Shown: positions 9,962 to 18,457 of the stretch, piece by piece
Position numbering within the stretch: position 1 is the first letter of the stretch
How the letters are laid out: every line of letters begins with the position of its first letter
Source of the DNA: Candidatus Heimdallarchaeota archaeon
GTDB taxonomy: Archaea; Asgardarchaeota; Heimdallarchaeia; Heimdallarchaeales; Kariarchaeaceae
DNA length: 64,000 bases
Direction of reading: 5' to 3'
Assembly: GCA_030149205.1 (NCBI GenBank)
Contig: JASBSB010000001.1
Span: 322,357-386,356, forward strand
Translations under genes and position numbers: made by a program
The notes under the pieces: model-generated
Told to the model about the DNA's origin: nothing
Seen by the model: only the letters and a program-made list of their open reading frames with translations
Database searches by the model: none

Positions 9962-10747
9962 TTAAGAGGGTACTATAGATTTAAAGTCAGCATTTCGTTT
10001 TTCCTTAAATGCTGTAGCTCCCTCGATATGTTCAGAGGAAGAAAATGCAATTCCCTGGTAAGCCGCTTCTAGCTCTTGTTGATGAGCTAAGGTCATTTCA
10101 AATGAATTGTTCAAAAGTCTTTTAGAAAGACCTATAGTCTGAATTGGACCATTTATCCATTTTTTCATAATTGTAATCCCATAATCTTCTAATTTTTCAT
10201 CAGGGATAACTTCAAGAACAAGTCCTAGATTTTGTGCTGAGCTTGCATCTATGACCTCTCTTCCAAATACCAAAAACTTTGCCCTTTGAAGCCCCATGAA
10301 CCTAGATAAGAAGTAAGAGCCTTCAGCAATCAATCCTATATTAGCAAATGCAAAACCAAATTTGGAAGACCTTGACGCAAAAACAACATCTGCCGATAGA
10401 GCTAATACAATCCCTGCACCATAACATCCTCCATTTACCAAACTTATTACCGGAACATTTAGTTCCCTCACTCTATTTACAACTCCATAAATCAGTGTTA
10501 ACATCCTTTGTTGTGTGGTAATCGGTTTATTTGTTCTTGATTCCATGTCTTTAATATCTCCACCCGCAGAAAATACGGATCCGTTTGCTTTTAGAACAAC
10601 ACCTCTTACGTCCTTGTCTAGTCTAACTTTTTCTAAAACACTTAATAATTCAACCAAAAGTTCTGTACTTAAAGCATTCCTTTTCTCTGGTCGATTTAAA
10701 ACTACTTCAGCAATCCCTGTATTGAAATTTAACTCTACAAGTGCCAT
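9962..10747 (-). CDS. Crotonase-family enoyl-CoA isomerase (Eci-like active site)
   Basis: A 261-residue crotonase-fold protein with FSAGGDIKDM as oxyanion-hole motif. The first hydratase Glu is missing (YGAGIVLALSAD), so it should not be a conventional hydratase. The segment FANIGLIAEGSYFLSRFMG places Glu142 where delta3,delta2-enoyl-CoA isomerases of the yeast Eci1 type carry their single catalytic Glu. This favours shifting a double bond in unsaturated acyl-CoA. It is first in a likely two-gene unit with the classical hydratase. Its start faces the diiron-protein genes across about 150 bases, which must hold divergent promoters. Confidence 0.85.
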   Translation of the reverse strand: MALVELNFNTGIAEVVLNRPEKRNALSTELLVELLSVLEKVRLDKDVRGVVLKANGSVFSAGGDIKDMESRTNKPITTQQRMLTLIYGVVNRVRELNVPVISLVNGGCYGAGIVLALSADVVFASRSSKFGFAFANIGLIAEGSYFLSRFMGLQRAKFLVFGREVIDASSAQNLGLVLEVIPDEKLEDYGITIMKKWINGPIQTIGLSKRLLNNSFEMTLAHQQELEAAYQGIAFSSSEHIEGATAFKEKRNADFKSIVPS

Positions 10748-10899
10748 AAGAGCAGATAATCTTGGGGTTCATAACTTTAATTGCAAAAAGAACTGAGAAA
10801 CAACAAATTCACAAATTAATTTTGTTTTTTCTACAGATTTTCAATCTAATCTTTACTTCTTAGAAGAAGAGGTTAAATGAGAATGCAAATATAAAGAGT

Positions 10900-11607
10900 A
10901 TGGAAAGAAAATCTGAAGAGGTGGTTTTCTCCTCTGCCAAAAATCTCCCTAACAACATTAAGGATGCTTTATTCGAAATTTTTAGGTTTCAGGGAGACAT
11001 TGAGTATGGATCCTATAACATTCATCTACCATGGCAGAGCAAGGCAACATCCTCAGAAGATCGATGGATGGTGGCCCGAATTGTATCTACTGAAGTCAGA
11101 CACGGACTTCAGGTAACAAAATTTTTACGTCAACTCGGAGAAAGGGGGAATGAGTTGGCAGATGACCTCTTCAGAAGAAAGGTTGGAGACCATGATTTTA
11201 GGGTTTTTGAAGAGGAGTTACCAACCTGGGCAGATGTATGTGGGTTTTCGTGTTTTTTTGCTGTCACAGATCTGTATCAACTAAACCTACTGGGAAACAG
11301 TAAATATGAACCGTTAAGAAAGGCAATTCCTTTGATAATGAATGAAGAATCATTACATCCAACCTTTGGCATCAATGGTTTCAGAAAAATGATAGAAACA
11401 GATAAAATTTCTGAAGACGAAGTGGTTTCCACAGCCAAAAAATGGATTACCTTAAGTCAAGAAATATTTAACTATGGTGGAAAGATGAAAAAGGAAATTC
11501 CTAGTGAACTTGGGATTAAATGGGATGAGTCTCTATTTAGGAATCAGCTGAAAGTTACAAACAATTCATTGTTTGAGCAAATTGGGATAGAATTTAGAGT
11601 ACATTAA
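10900..11607 (+). CDS. BoxB/PaaA-like ferritin-fold protein, one metal ligand missing
   Basis: A 235-residue helical protein of the PaaA/PaaC/BoxB group, whose catalytic members epoxidise aromatic CoA thioesters. Candidate diiron ligands are Glu35 (DIEYGS), Glu65 and His68 (TEVRHG), and Glu150 and His153 (EESLH). In the neighbouring paralogue an Asp occurs 29 residues before the last Glu. Here that position (121) is Ala, with the nearest Asp at 124 (AVTDLYQ). The protein may therefore be a structural partner, comparable in role to PaaC, or use a shifted ligand. It is encoded 61 bases upstream of the intact paralogue in the same direction. Reductase and PaaB/PaaD genes are not visible nearby. 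Confidence 0.75.
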   Translation: MERKSEEVVFSSAKNLPNNIKDALFEIFRFQGDIEYGSYNIHLPWQSKATSSEDRWMVARIVSTEVRHGLQVTKFLRQLGERGNELADDLFRRKVGDHDFRVFEEELPTWADVCGFSCFFAVTDLYQLNLLGNSKYEPLRKAIPLIMNEESLHPTFGINGFRKMIETDKISEDEVVSTAKKWITLSQEIFNYGGKMKKEIPSELGIKWDESLFRNQLKVTNNSLFEQIGIEFRVH

Positions 11608-11668
11608 TCTAGACAATCGACTATTTTTTATTCAAAACTATTAAAACCATACAGAAATACTGCGTTAT

Positions 11669-12427
11669 ATGTCTACTCGGCACATTAAGCAAGGAAAATT
11701 TGCGAAAATACGAAAATTCGAGACACCGGAAGAACTACCCGAGAAATATAGGAATCTCCTTAAAAAAATGCTCTTTGTACAAGCAGATACAGAATTTGCA
11801 AGTGTTCAACAGCATCTCGAGTGGCAACAAAATTCACCAAGCCCTGAGGATAAATGGGTATTGTCCAGAATTGTAGCTGATGAGGTGAGACACGGATTAA
11901 CAATGACTCGCTTGTTAAAACAATTTGGTAAAGAAGGTGAGCAAATGGTCCAAAAACTCCTTGCACGGAAAATTGGAGAACATACCTTAGATAGTTTTAA
12001 CATAGAATTTGAAAACTGGGAATCGGTATTAGCATTTACCTGCTTTGTAGATCGGGTGGGGTTGTATCAATTAGAGGCATTTGGAGAGTGTTCTTATGCA
12101 CCTTTGGCACGAGAAATGCCCTTAATGCTAAATGAAGAGAAGCTTCATATTGGGTTCGGGTATAATGGTCTTAAGAAAGTAATTTCTGATGATGGATATC
12201 TGGGAGACATGGATAGCGCACAGAAAGCGGTCAACTTTTGGCTTCCCCGTGCATTGGATATGTTTGGTCATAGTAAATCAGAGAACGCAGACCTTGCTGT
12301 TGAACTAGGAATTAAAAAATGGAACAATATTGAAATGAGAGACAGGTATTATCAAGAGGCTACACAACTCTGTGAGAGTCTTGATCTTCAGACCCCAGAC
12401 ATAGATGAGGGCAGAAGGATCCTATAG
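11669..12427 (+). CDS. BoxB/PaaA-like diiron oxygenase subunit
   Basis: A 252-residue ferritin-like protein with a complete set of candidate iron ligands: Glu42 (DTEFAS), Glu72 and His75 (DEVRHG), Asp128 (VDRVGLYQ), and Glu157 and His160 (EEKLH). The spacings of 30, 3, 29 and 3 residues match, as I recall them, those of the benzoyl-CoA epoxidase BoxB (E120, E150, H153, D211, E240, H243). PaaA is arranged similarly. An oxygen-dependent epoxidation or hydroxylation of a CoA thioester is inferred; the substrate is unknown. It is the second gene of a tandem pair with a degenerate paralogue. The tail overlaps the convergent GNAT gene by 6 bases. Confidence 0.8.
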   Translation: MSTRHIKQGKFAKIRKFETPEELPEKYRNLLKKMLFVQADTEFASVQQHLEWQQNSPSPEDKWVLSRIVADEVRHGLTMTRLLKQFGKEGEQMVQKLLARKIGEHTLDSFNIEFENWESVLAFTCFVDRVGLYQLEAFGECSYAPLAREMPLMLNEEKLHIGFGYNGLKKVISDDGYLGDMDSAQKAVNFWLPRALDMFGHSKSENADLAVELGIKKWNNIEMRDRYYQEATQLCESLDLQTPDIDEGRRIL

Positions 12428-12859
12428 TTTAGATTCTAATACTTTCCAACTAGCTTCATTCATACCCAATCTTAAGAAATATTGATAAAGACCTTCATCC
12501 TTGTCTTGTACTATGGTACGAACCTGCCGAGTCCCTAACCCTTTAAACCTGTTTAAAAGCTCTTTTCCTAGCATCTTACCAACTCCTAATTTGTTAAATT
12601 CGGGGTCAACTCCAACCATGTTAATCCATCCGATTTGTTCTTCTAGACCAAAACTGTCCTGGGTCACATCTCCAATGATGAACCCAACTAATACACTATC
12701 ATTAAAGGCTCCGACTGCAGTAAGACATTGTCCATAGTCTATCTTCTCCGACATCTTCTCTTCTGTCATGTTTTTCTTACCTGTTACCTTAGTGTAAATT
12801 TCTACCATTTTGGAAACATCATCTAATGTTAACTCATTAATTTCAATCATTTCTCTCAT
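12422..12859 (-). CDS. GNAT family N-acetyltransferase
   Basis: A 145-residue single-domain GNAT. The acetyl-CoA site is visible as GWINMVGVDPEFNKLGVGKMLGKELL, matching the V-xxxxRxxGxG/A pattern with Asn-Lys in place of the usual Arg-Gly pair. The motif B region DEGLYQYFLRLGMNEA follows near the C-terminus. It acetylates an unknown amine. The gene stands between the diiron-protein pair and the aldehyde dehydrogenase gene, 57 bases downstream of the latter on the same strand, so cotranscription is possible. Confidence 0.85.
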   Translation of the reverse strand: MREMIEINELTLDDVSKMVEIYTKVTGKKNMTEEKMSEKIDYGQCLTAVGAFNDSVLVGFIIGDVTQDSFGLEEQIGWINMVGVDPEFNKLGVGKMLGKELLNRFKGLGTRQVRTIVQDKDEGLYQYFLRLGMNEASWKVLESKL

Positions 12860-12916
12860 TAACCTAATTTAGGATAAGTTATTAAATGAATTGTTCTTTG
12901 GTTTGCCAAGGATTAA

Positions 12917-14359
12917 CTAAATTCCGTAATTAATATTCACATTTTTAGTTCTTGAGAAATAGTCTAATGCGTACTTTCCCTGCTCCATACCAATTCCACT
13001 TTTCTTCCACCCACTGAATGGTGTTTGGGGGAAAGTCACAGGATATTCGTTTACCGAGACCATCCCAGAATCCAAATCTCTTGCAAAAATGTGTGCAAGT
13101 TTTAATTCATTTGTCCAAACCCCATTGAGCAACCCAAAATTGGTGGAGTTTGCAAGAGTAATTGCTTCCTCGACCGATGTAAACTGTGTTGCAGTGAGAA
13201 CTGGACCAAAAATCTCCTCTTGAAACACTACATTCTCTTTTTCAACATTTGACAAAATTGTAGGTTCTAGGAATGCACCGTTTTTCAAATGTTCAGGAGG
13301 TTTCCCCCCTATTAAAATTTCTGCCCCACTTTCTGCGCCCTTATCAATATACTCCAAGACTGAACTCCTCTGATCCAAACTAACCATTGATCCGATTCTG
13401 ACACCTTCATTGGTTCCTACACCAATGCTCCATTTCTTGACCTCTTCTTGTAACATATTCATAAATTTATCATGTACAGATTCTTCGACCAACAATCTTG
13501 ATCCTGCCCAACACATCTGTCCTGCATTCCAAAAGATTCCAAAGGCCACACCTTTCACAGCTCTTTTCAAATTGGAGTTAGCCATTACAATATTTGCACC
13601 CTTTCCACCTAATTCTAGCGTGATTGGGGTGATATTTTCTGCGGCAGCCTTCATAACATTAATCCCAGTTTCAACACTCCCTGTTAGGCTTACACCATTG
13701 ATATCAGGTGATCTAACCAATGAATCCCCAACTACCCTTCCTGAGCCAGTAATAACCTGTAAAACACCCTTTGGCAATTTTGCAACTTCGATTAGTTTGA
13801 TCCATTCAAGAATTGAGAGAGGCGTTAAAGAGGCTGGTTTAGCTATAACGGTACAACCTGTTGCCAAAGCCGGAGCAATAGACCTGATTCCAAGTTGAAA
13901 AGGAAAATTCCAAGGGATAATATGAGCAGTAACCCCTAAAGGCTGTCTTAATGTATAGTTTAATCGCTCTCCAGGAACGGGGATTGTTGTACCCTCAATC
14001 TTGTCAGCCCATCCAGCGTAGTACTCAAGCGTTTGTGCTGCAAATCGAACATCACCTAAGGCGTCCCGAAAAGTTTTCCCATTGTTTTGACTTTCAATCA
14101 AAGCTAGTTCTTTTGCATGTTCATAAGTTATTTGAGCTAAACGGTATAACAGCCTTCCCCTTGAACTTGCATCCATATTATGCCAATCATCACCATAAAA
14201 TGCTTCATTCGAGTACCTTACCGCTTTTTCTACATCTGAGACTGATGCACTGGGCACTTTTGCGATAGTCTCCCCTGTGGCAGGGTTAAGTACCCCCATA
14301 GTTTTTTCATCTTCAGCATCAACCCATTCATTATTTAGATACATTCTGGTGGTGTTCAT
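12917..14359 (-). CDS. NAD(P)-dependent aldehyde dehydrogenase
   Basis: Oxidises an aldehyde to the acid. The 480-residue length, PWNFPFQ Rossmann segment, catalytic Glu in LELGGKGANIV, catalytic Cys in GQMCWAGSR and C-terminal PFSGWKKSG motif are all typical of the ALDH superfamily (betaine, phenylacetaldehyde and similar dehydrogenases). Substrate specificity cannot be read. Two roles suggest themselves from the surroundings. One is oxidation of aldehydes released by the 2-hydroxyacyl-CoA lyase at 18458. The other is a step in aromatic degradation next to the diiron proteins. Neither is shown by operon structure. The ATG at 14359 (MNTTRMYLNNEW) is a standard family start. Confidence 0.95.
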   Translation of the reverse strand: MNTTRMYLNNEWVDAEDEKTMGVLNPATGETIAKVPSASVSDVEKAVRYSNEAFYGDDWHNMDASSRGRLLYRLAQITYEHAKELALIESQNNGKTFRDALGDVRFAAQTLEYYAGWADKIEGTTIPVPGERLNYTLRQPLGVTAHIIPWNFPFQLGIRSIAPALATGCTVIAKPASLTPLSILEWIKLIEVAKLPKGVLQVITGSGRVVGDSLVRSPDINGVSLTGSVETGINVMKAAAENITPITLELGGKGANIVMANSNLKRAVKGVAFGIFWNAGQMCWAGSRLLVEESVHDKFMNMLQEEVKKWSIGVGTNEGVRIGSMVSLDQRSSVLEYIDKGAESGAEILIGGKPPEHLKNGAFLEPTILSNVEKENVVFQEEIFGPVLTATQFTSVEEAITLANSTNFGLLNGVWTNELKLAHIFARDLDSGMVSVNEYPVTFPQTPFSGWKKSGIGMEQGKYALDYFSRTKNVNINYGI

Positions 14360-14483
14360 GGATTCCTGAGTCTGAGAATTTATTTAAATTATTCCTCTTT
14401 AAAATAGAGTTAACTCTGAAAATTGAGATAAAATATTGCTAAATTTTTCAGAACATTTTTGGGAATTTCCTTCTGTGCTGCAA

Positions 14484-14564
14484 CAAAAAGTATTTATTAT
14501 AGGTATGGTATGGTATATTAGGTATTACAGTATGAATACCACACCACCAATATATTAGGAGGTC
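14484..14564 (+). promoter_or_regulatory. Promoter, candidate heat-shock operator and strong Shine-Dalgarno of the hsp20 pair
   Basis: An A-rich BRE-like stretch and TATA element (TATTTATTA, 14491-14499) precede a block of four GGTAT repeats (14502-14525). Overlapping the last is an inverted repeat GGTATT-8 bases-AATACC at 14521-14540, close to the predicted transcription start. AGGAGGTC at 14557-14564 lies 6 bases before the ATG. The arrangement suggests a repressor binding over the start site, as Phr does in Pyrococcus heat-shock promoters; the regulator is unknown. Confidence 0.5.
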
Positions 14565-14570
14565 AAAAAT

Positions 14571-14936
14571 ATGTTAGCAAGAATGTTTGATGATTGGCTC
14601 TTCCCTAACAGGATTTTCAATGCACTTGAAAATGCATTTGAGGAAGACAGCACAAGACAACCACTAAGTAATATTGTCTATGATAAGACACAAAAGACAT
14701 GGGAAGTTGAGATTGAACTCCCTGGTCTCACCAAGGATGATGTGAGCATCAAAATCATTGATGGAGCACTACATGTAACCGGTGAAAATAAGGACAAAAG
14801 CATAACCTTTCAGGCACAATACTATCTAGGGAAAGACATTGATCAGAAATCCCTGAATGCAAAGATGGAAGATGGACTCTTGATCATTAAGGCTAAAACC
14901 AATGAGCCTGAGGAGAAATTCGTAGATATACAATAG
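14571..14936 (+). CDS. Hsp20 small heat-shock protein
   Basis: A 121-residue alpha-crystallin-domain chaperone that holds unfolding proteins in an ATP-independent manner. The domain begins near DKTQKTWEVEIELPGLTKDD and includes the conserved LNAKMEDGLLIIKA strand equivalent to A-x-x-x-n-GVL. The C-terminus FVDIQ carries a V-x-I in place of the I-x-I oligomerisation motif. It is first in a two-gene unit with another Hsp20, separated by 11 bases that hold a second AGGAGGT site. The strong ribosome-binding sites predict high expression when induced. Confidence 0.93.
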   Translation: MLARMFDDWLFPNRIFNALENAFEEDSTRQPLSNIVYDKTQKTWEVEIELPGLTKDDVSIKIIDGALHVTGENKDKSITFQAQYYLGKDIDQKSLNAKMEDGLLIIKAKTNEPEEKFVDIQ

Positions 14937-14947
14937 GAGGTAATAAT

Positions 14948-15301
14948 ATGTCACAAACAAAAATAGTAAAACAAGATAACAAATTAAGTGAGGTCAAAGA
15001 ACAAGAAAAGGTCACCCCCGCTCTAAGGTTCCCCAGATATTTTGTCAATCAAAATAGAGAGACGGATGAAATTGAGATCCAGTTGGAGATGCCAGGGATC
15101 AACAAAAATCACACAGAAATTAAGCTGAAAGACAACAAACTCTACGTGAAGGCACTAAATGAAAGGAGATTTTATAAGAAAGAGTTCGAGTTCAAAAACT
15201 CCTTGAATCCTGAGGCTCTCGAGGCAAATATGGAAAATGGTGTGTTAACCATTACCGTGAGACCTCTTGAAAGCGAATCTCATAACATCACTATTGCTTA
15301 A
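14948..15301 (+). CDS. Hsp20 small heat-shock protein
   Basis: A second, divergent 117-residue alpha-crystallin-domain protein. Visible landmarks are ETDEIEIQLEMPGINKN, the conserved LEANMENGVLTITV strand and a C-terminal NITIA with a proper I-x-I motif. The N-terminal arm is charged (KQDNKLSEVKEQEKV), unlike that of its neighbour, so the two may form mixed oligomers. It is preceded by AGGAGGT seven bases before the ATG and is surely cotranscribed with the first hsp20 gene. About 130 AT-rich bases separate it from the acyl-CoA ligase gene. Confidence 0.93.
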   Translation: MSQTKIVKQDNKLSEVKEQEKVTPALRFPRYFVNQNRETDEIEIQLEMPGINKNHTEIKLKDNKLYVKALNERRFYKKEFEFKNSLNPEALEANMENGVLTITVRPLESESHNITIA

Positions 15302-15435
15302 ACCAAGTAATTGACGGGTGTTGTGACCAAAAAATCAGTGTAAACTAAATAATAGGAATCCTTGTGGGTTCATTTTTATTCAAAATACCAATTTGTTCTC
15401 TCAATATTTAAAAATTCTTAATTTTAAAGGGTTTA

Positions 15436-17136
15436 ATGACTGAGGTTCAAGAAGATATTCCAATGCCGTGGTTAAAGACCTCGGAGGGAATTAGAGCCAT
15501 CCATTTGAATTATGAACATGTTAGCCCATTTGAATTTGTAAAAAGGAGAGGAGAACAAACACCAAAAGATCCAGCAATTATACCATTTAAGGGAAATCCA
15601 GTTTCCTGTGGAGAATTACTAACTTCGATTAAGAAATTTCAGGTTGTGTTAAAGGAACTTGGTATAGTTAAAGGGGACAGAGTGGCAATTATGCTTCCAA
15701 ATACCCCACATTATGTGATAGCACATTATGCCATCTTATCAATGGGGGCAATTGTGGTTCAAGCAAACCCACTTTACACTGAAAGAGAACTTAAGCATCA
15801 AATGGATGACTCTGGTTCAAAACTAATTATTACTCTAACGAGTTTCCAAGAAAAGGCAAATATTGTAATGAAAGAGACTGCTCTCGAAAAAGTTGTACTA
15901 TGTAATATTGGGGATTACATGAAGACAATTATTCATTTTTTAGGAAGCAAAATCTTGAAAAAATTTGAAGATCCAAAAATGAAAACACTAGATAATAATT
16001 TCAATTTTATAGATCTAATGAATAAAGCAGATATATCAAAATTCGAGGAAGCTCAGGTAGATATTGAAAATGATGTCGCTATATTGCAATACACAGGAGG
16101 TACGACAGGAGTGTCAAAAGGTGCAATGCTTACACACAAAAATGTCAGCTATAATGCGCAACAGAGTCGTGAGATATTTCGAACTGTACCAGAGGGTCAG
16201 GGAAGTGTTTTAACTGCTTTGCCTATGTTTCACAGTTTTGGACTGACTGCTTGTATGAATATTTCATTTCAGTTGAAAGTCCCGATGGTTCTTATGATCA
16301 GATTTAATGTCCCAGATGCCTTAAAGTTAATTGAGAGTCAAAAGATAACCTTTTTCCCTGGTGTTCCTACGATGCTGATTGCAATGCTTCATAGTCCAGA
16401 TGTCAAAAAATTCGATCTTAGCTCTCTAATTGCTGTTATCTCTGGTGGCGCTCCCCTTCCAATTCAAGTGGCGAGAGAATTTAAACAGATTACAGGAGGA
16501 GATCTTGTTGAGGGCTATGGTTTGTCTGAGACTTCACCAGTGGTATTCGCAAACCCTATAGGTTCAGATAAGTTCACTTTAAGAGAGGGTAGTGTAGGGA
16601 TCCCTGCCCCGGACACAATCTGTAAAATCACAGATAGTGAGGATCCAAAGAAAAACCTTCCACTTGGTGAGGTTGGAGAAATATGCCTCAAAGGTCCTCA
16701 GGTAATGAGAGGATATTGGAACCGTGAGGAAGAGACTGCAAAAACACTGATAGATGGATGGCTACACACTGGAGATATCGGCAGGTTAGATGAAGATGGA
16801 TACCTGTATATTGTTGATCGAAAGAAGGATTTAATTATTGTGTCTGGATTTAATGTGGTTCCACGAGAGGTAGAAGAAGTTCTTTATGAAAATCCAAAGG
16901 TCTTAGAAGCTGCTGTTGCAGGTCTTCCACATGAAGAGAAAGGAGAAATGGTGACTGCTTGGATTGTTCTAAAGACTGGCGAAACCTCATCTAAGGAAGA
17001 GATCCGAGAATATTGCAAGGAGAAGCTAGCACCATATAAAGTCCCACGAGAGGTTTACTTCAAAGATGAACTTCCTAAATCGATGATTGGCAAAGTATTG
17101 CGAAGAAAGCTTGTTGAAGAATACACAAAGAAATAG
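15436..17136 (+). CDS. Long-chain fatty acid/aromatic acid-CoA ligase (FadD-like)
   Basis: ANL-superfamily enzyme that activates a carboxylic acid to its CoA thioester via an acyl-adenylate. Present are the P-loop YTGGTTGVSKGA (residues 219 onward), the GYGLSETSPV adenylate motif, LHTGDIG, the hinge DRKKDLIIVSGFNVVPREVEE and the C-terminal catalytic Lys in SMIGKVLRRKL. The length of 566 residues and overall pattern suit medium- or long-chain acyl-CoA synthetases. A small aromatic acid as substrate cannot be excluded. It stands between the hsp20 genes and a small CMD-family gene. With the nearby crotonases and thiolase it fits acyl-CoA catabolism. Confidence 0.92.
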   Translation: MTEVQEDIPMPWLKTSEGIRAIHLNYEHVSPFEFVKRRGEQTPKDPAIIPFKGNPVSCGELLTSIKKFQVVLKELGIVKGDRVAIMLPNTPHYVIAHYAILSMGAIVVQANPLYTERELKHQMDDSGSKLIITLTSFQEKANIVMKETALEKVVLCNIGDYMKTIIHFLGSKILKKFEDPKMKTLDNNFNFIDLMNKADISKFEEAQVDIENDVAILQYTGGTTGVSKGAMLTHKNVSYNAQQSREIFRTVPEGQGSVLTALPMFHSFGLTACMNISFQLKVPMVLMIRFNVPDALKLIESQKITFFPGVPTMLIAMLHSPDVKKFDLSSLIAVISGGAPLPIQVAREFKQITGGDLVEGYGLSETSPVVFANPIGSDKFTLREGSVGIPAPDTICKITDSEDPKKNLPLGEVGEICLKGPQVMRGYWNREEETAKTLIDGWLHTGDIGRLDEDGYLYIVDRKKDLIIVSGFNVVPREVEEVLYENPKVLEAAVAGLPHEEKGEMVTAWIVLKTGETSSKEEIREYCKEKLAPYKVPREVYFKDELPKSMIGKVLRRKLVEEYTKK

Positions 17137-17193
17137 AGTCACCTAAGACAATTAAACATTAATTTTTTATTACTTCCAGTTATATTAATCATT

Positions 17194-17568
17194 ATGGGAA
17201 TCCCAGATCAAGTAAAAAGATTATCAAATGCAGATGAAATAGGTGAAAAATTGTATAAACATAATTGGACAAGAATCATTGACACTATGGCAGAAATTGA
17301 TCCAGTATTTGCCACTTATGTAAAAGAAATAGCTTATGGCTCTGTCTATCCGTTACAGTCAGTAGATTTGAAGACTAAAGAGTTTGTTGCGATTAGTGTC
17401 TTAACAACCCTTCAGCTCAAACCTCAGTTAAAATCACATATTATAGCTCTTAAAAATCTTGGAATCACACATGAACAGGTTAAGGAGGTAATGCTATTAA
17501 TCGCTATGTACACTGGATTTCCAAAGGTACTGGAAGCCTTAAAAATTGTTAGTGAAGTATATGAATAG
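17194..17568 (+). CDS. Carboxymuconolactone decarboxylase-family protein
   Basis: A 124-residue helical protein with the CMD/AhpD-fold pattern: DLKTKEFVAISVLTTLQLKPQLKSHIIALKNLGITHEQVKEVMLLIAMYTGFPKVLEAL. It lacks the CxxC redox pair of AhpD, so it is closer to the gamma-carboxymuconolactone decarboxylase branch, whose members have varied and often unknown functions. The His in QLKSHIIAL sits at the family's conserved position. It follows the acyl-CoA ligase by 57 bases on the same strand and could share its transcript. It is convergent with the frameshifted PPOX gene. Confidence 0.8.
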   Translation: MGIPDQVKRLSNADEIGEKLYKHNWTRIIDTMAEIDPVFATYVKEIAYGSVYPLQSVDLKTKEFVAISVLTTLQLKPQLKSHIIALKNLGITHEQVKEVMLLIAMYTGFPKVLEALKIVSEVYE

Positions 17569-17576
17569 AATTACTT

Positions 17577-18310
17577 TCAAAGTAATTGAATAATCCGTTC
17601 TCTGAGTTCATCTATTGTGGATGCTTCAGTTTGAAATTCAAGCACCTGAACATCTGAATCATATTGTATAGTCAAAAATTTTCTTTGGACATGTACAAGC
17701 CTGACAGTTTCCAGACTATTTATTGTGAATTTATACCTTTTTAGAAGTTTTACAAGAAAATCATGATGATCAGTGTTCATATGTTCAATCACCTCTAAAA
17801 ATTCAGATCTTGACAATTTATAATTTGACAAATAATCTTCTCTGGGAACCCAAAAAATTTTACCAAATCCTCCAATAAACCTGATTTTGACAATAGAAAG
17901 CCTATAAATGTTGAAATCATGGAACTCTTTGTATTTACTTGAAGACGGAAATCGAGTAGTGTAGATTTTGAAGGTATTATCAAACTCTTCTTGAGGAACA
18001 ATGGTAGCATCCCCAATTAGAGTCAATCTTGCAGAATTTTGGATATTGATTCTATTTGGGGCAACGATGGTCAAAGCACAACTAGGATTAGAATCTAAAT
18101 TTTTCTGTGTTCAGCTAATGTACTGATATAGAACAGTAATGACCCATCGCTATCAACCACAAAAGGCATAAGGGAACCGAAGGGATAGCCATCAGTTGAT
18201 TTACTGAAAGAAGATAAAACACCAAATGGAATGGTTTGGATCATAGAAATAACTTCTTTTCTATAATCATAGGATTGAACTTCCATGTAATTAAAGATTA
18301 ACTCAATCAT
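17577..18310 (-). pseudogene. PPOX-fold/DUF2470 protein (HugZ-like) interrupted by a one-base frameshift
   Basis: Two adjacent frames together encode one protein. The N-terminal part (18310 to about 18104) reads GVLSSFSKSTDGYPFGSLMPF and STLAEHRK. The C-terminal part (about 18104 to 17577) continues with LDSNPSCALTIVAP, NSARLTLIGDA and a DUF2470-type end EFLEVIEHMNTDHHDFLVKLL. This is the layout of PPOX-type heme-utilisation proteins. The frames meet at a run of five A (plus-strand T 18100-18104). Adding one A restores AEHRKNLDSNP, the expected family sequence. Otherwise the two halves look well preserved, so an assembly or sequencing error, recent mutation or slippage are all possible. The start is uncertain (ATG at 18310 or 18286). 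Confidence 0.8.
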
Positions 18311-18457
18311 TTTACATTTTCGGTCGGAAAACAAAATTTACTAGTAAGAATTTTTGAAGGAATTAATTAACTTAATTTTCTCAGACATAGAGATAAAATT
18401 TACAGACCATGAAAATTTAATACTCAGACTTAAAAAAAATAAATCAGTTAAATAATT

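Noticed and set aside
13410-13898. 162-codon ORF on the plus strand
   Set aside because: It is antisense to the catalytic part of the aldehyde dehydrogenase gene and shows no motif; it is a by-product of that gene's codon pattern.
17795-18016. 73-codon ORF on the minus strand inside the PPOX-DUF2470 gene
   Set aside because: It is an alternative frame of the same strand; the DUF2470-type protein sequence is in the other frame.
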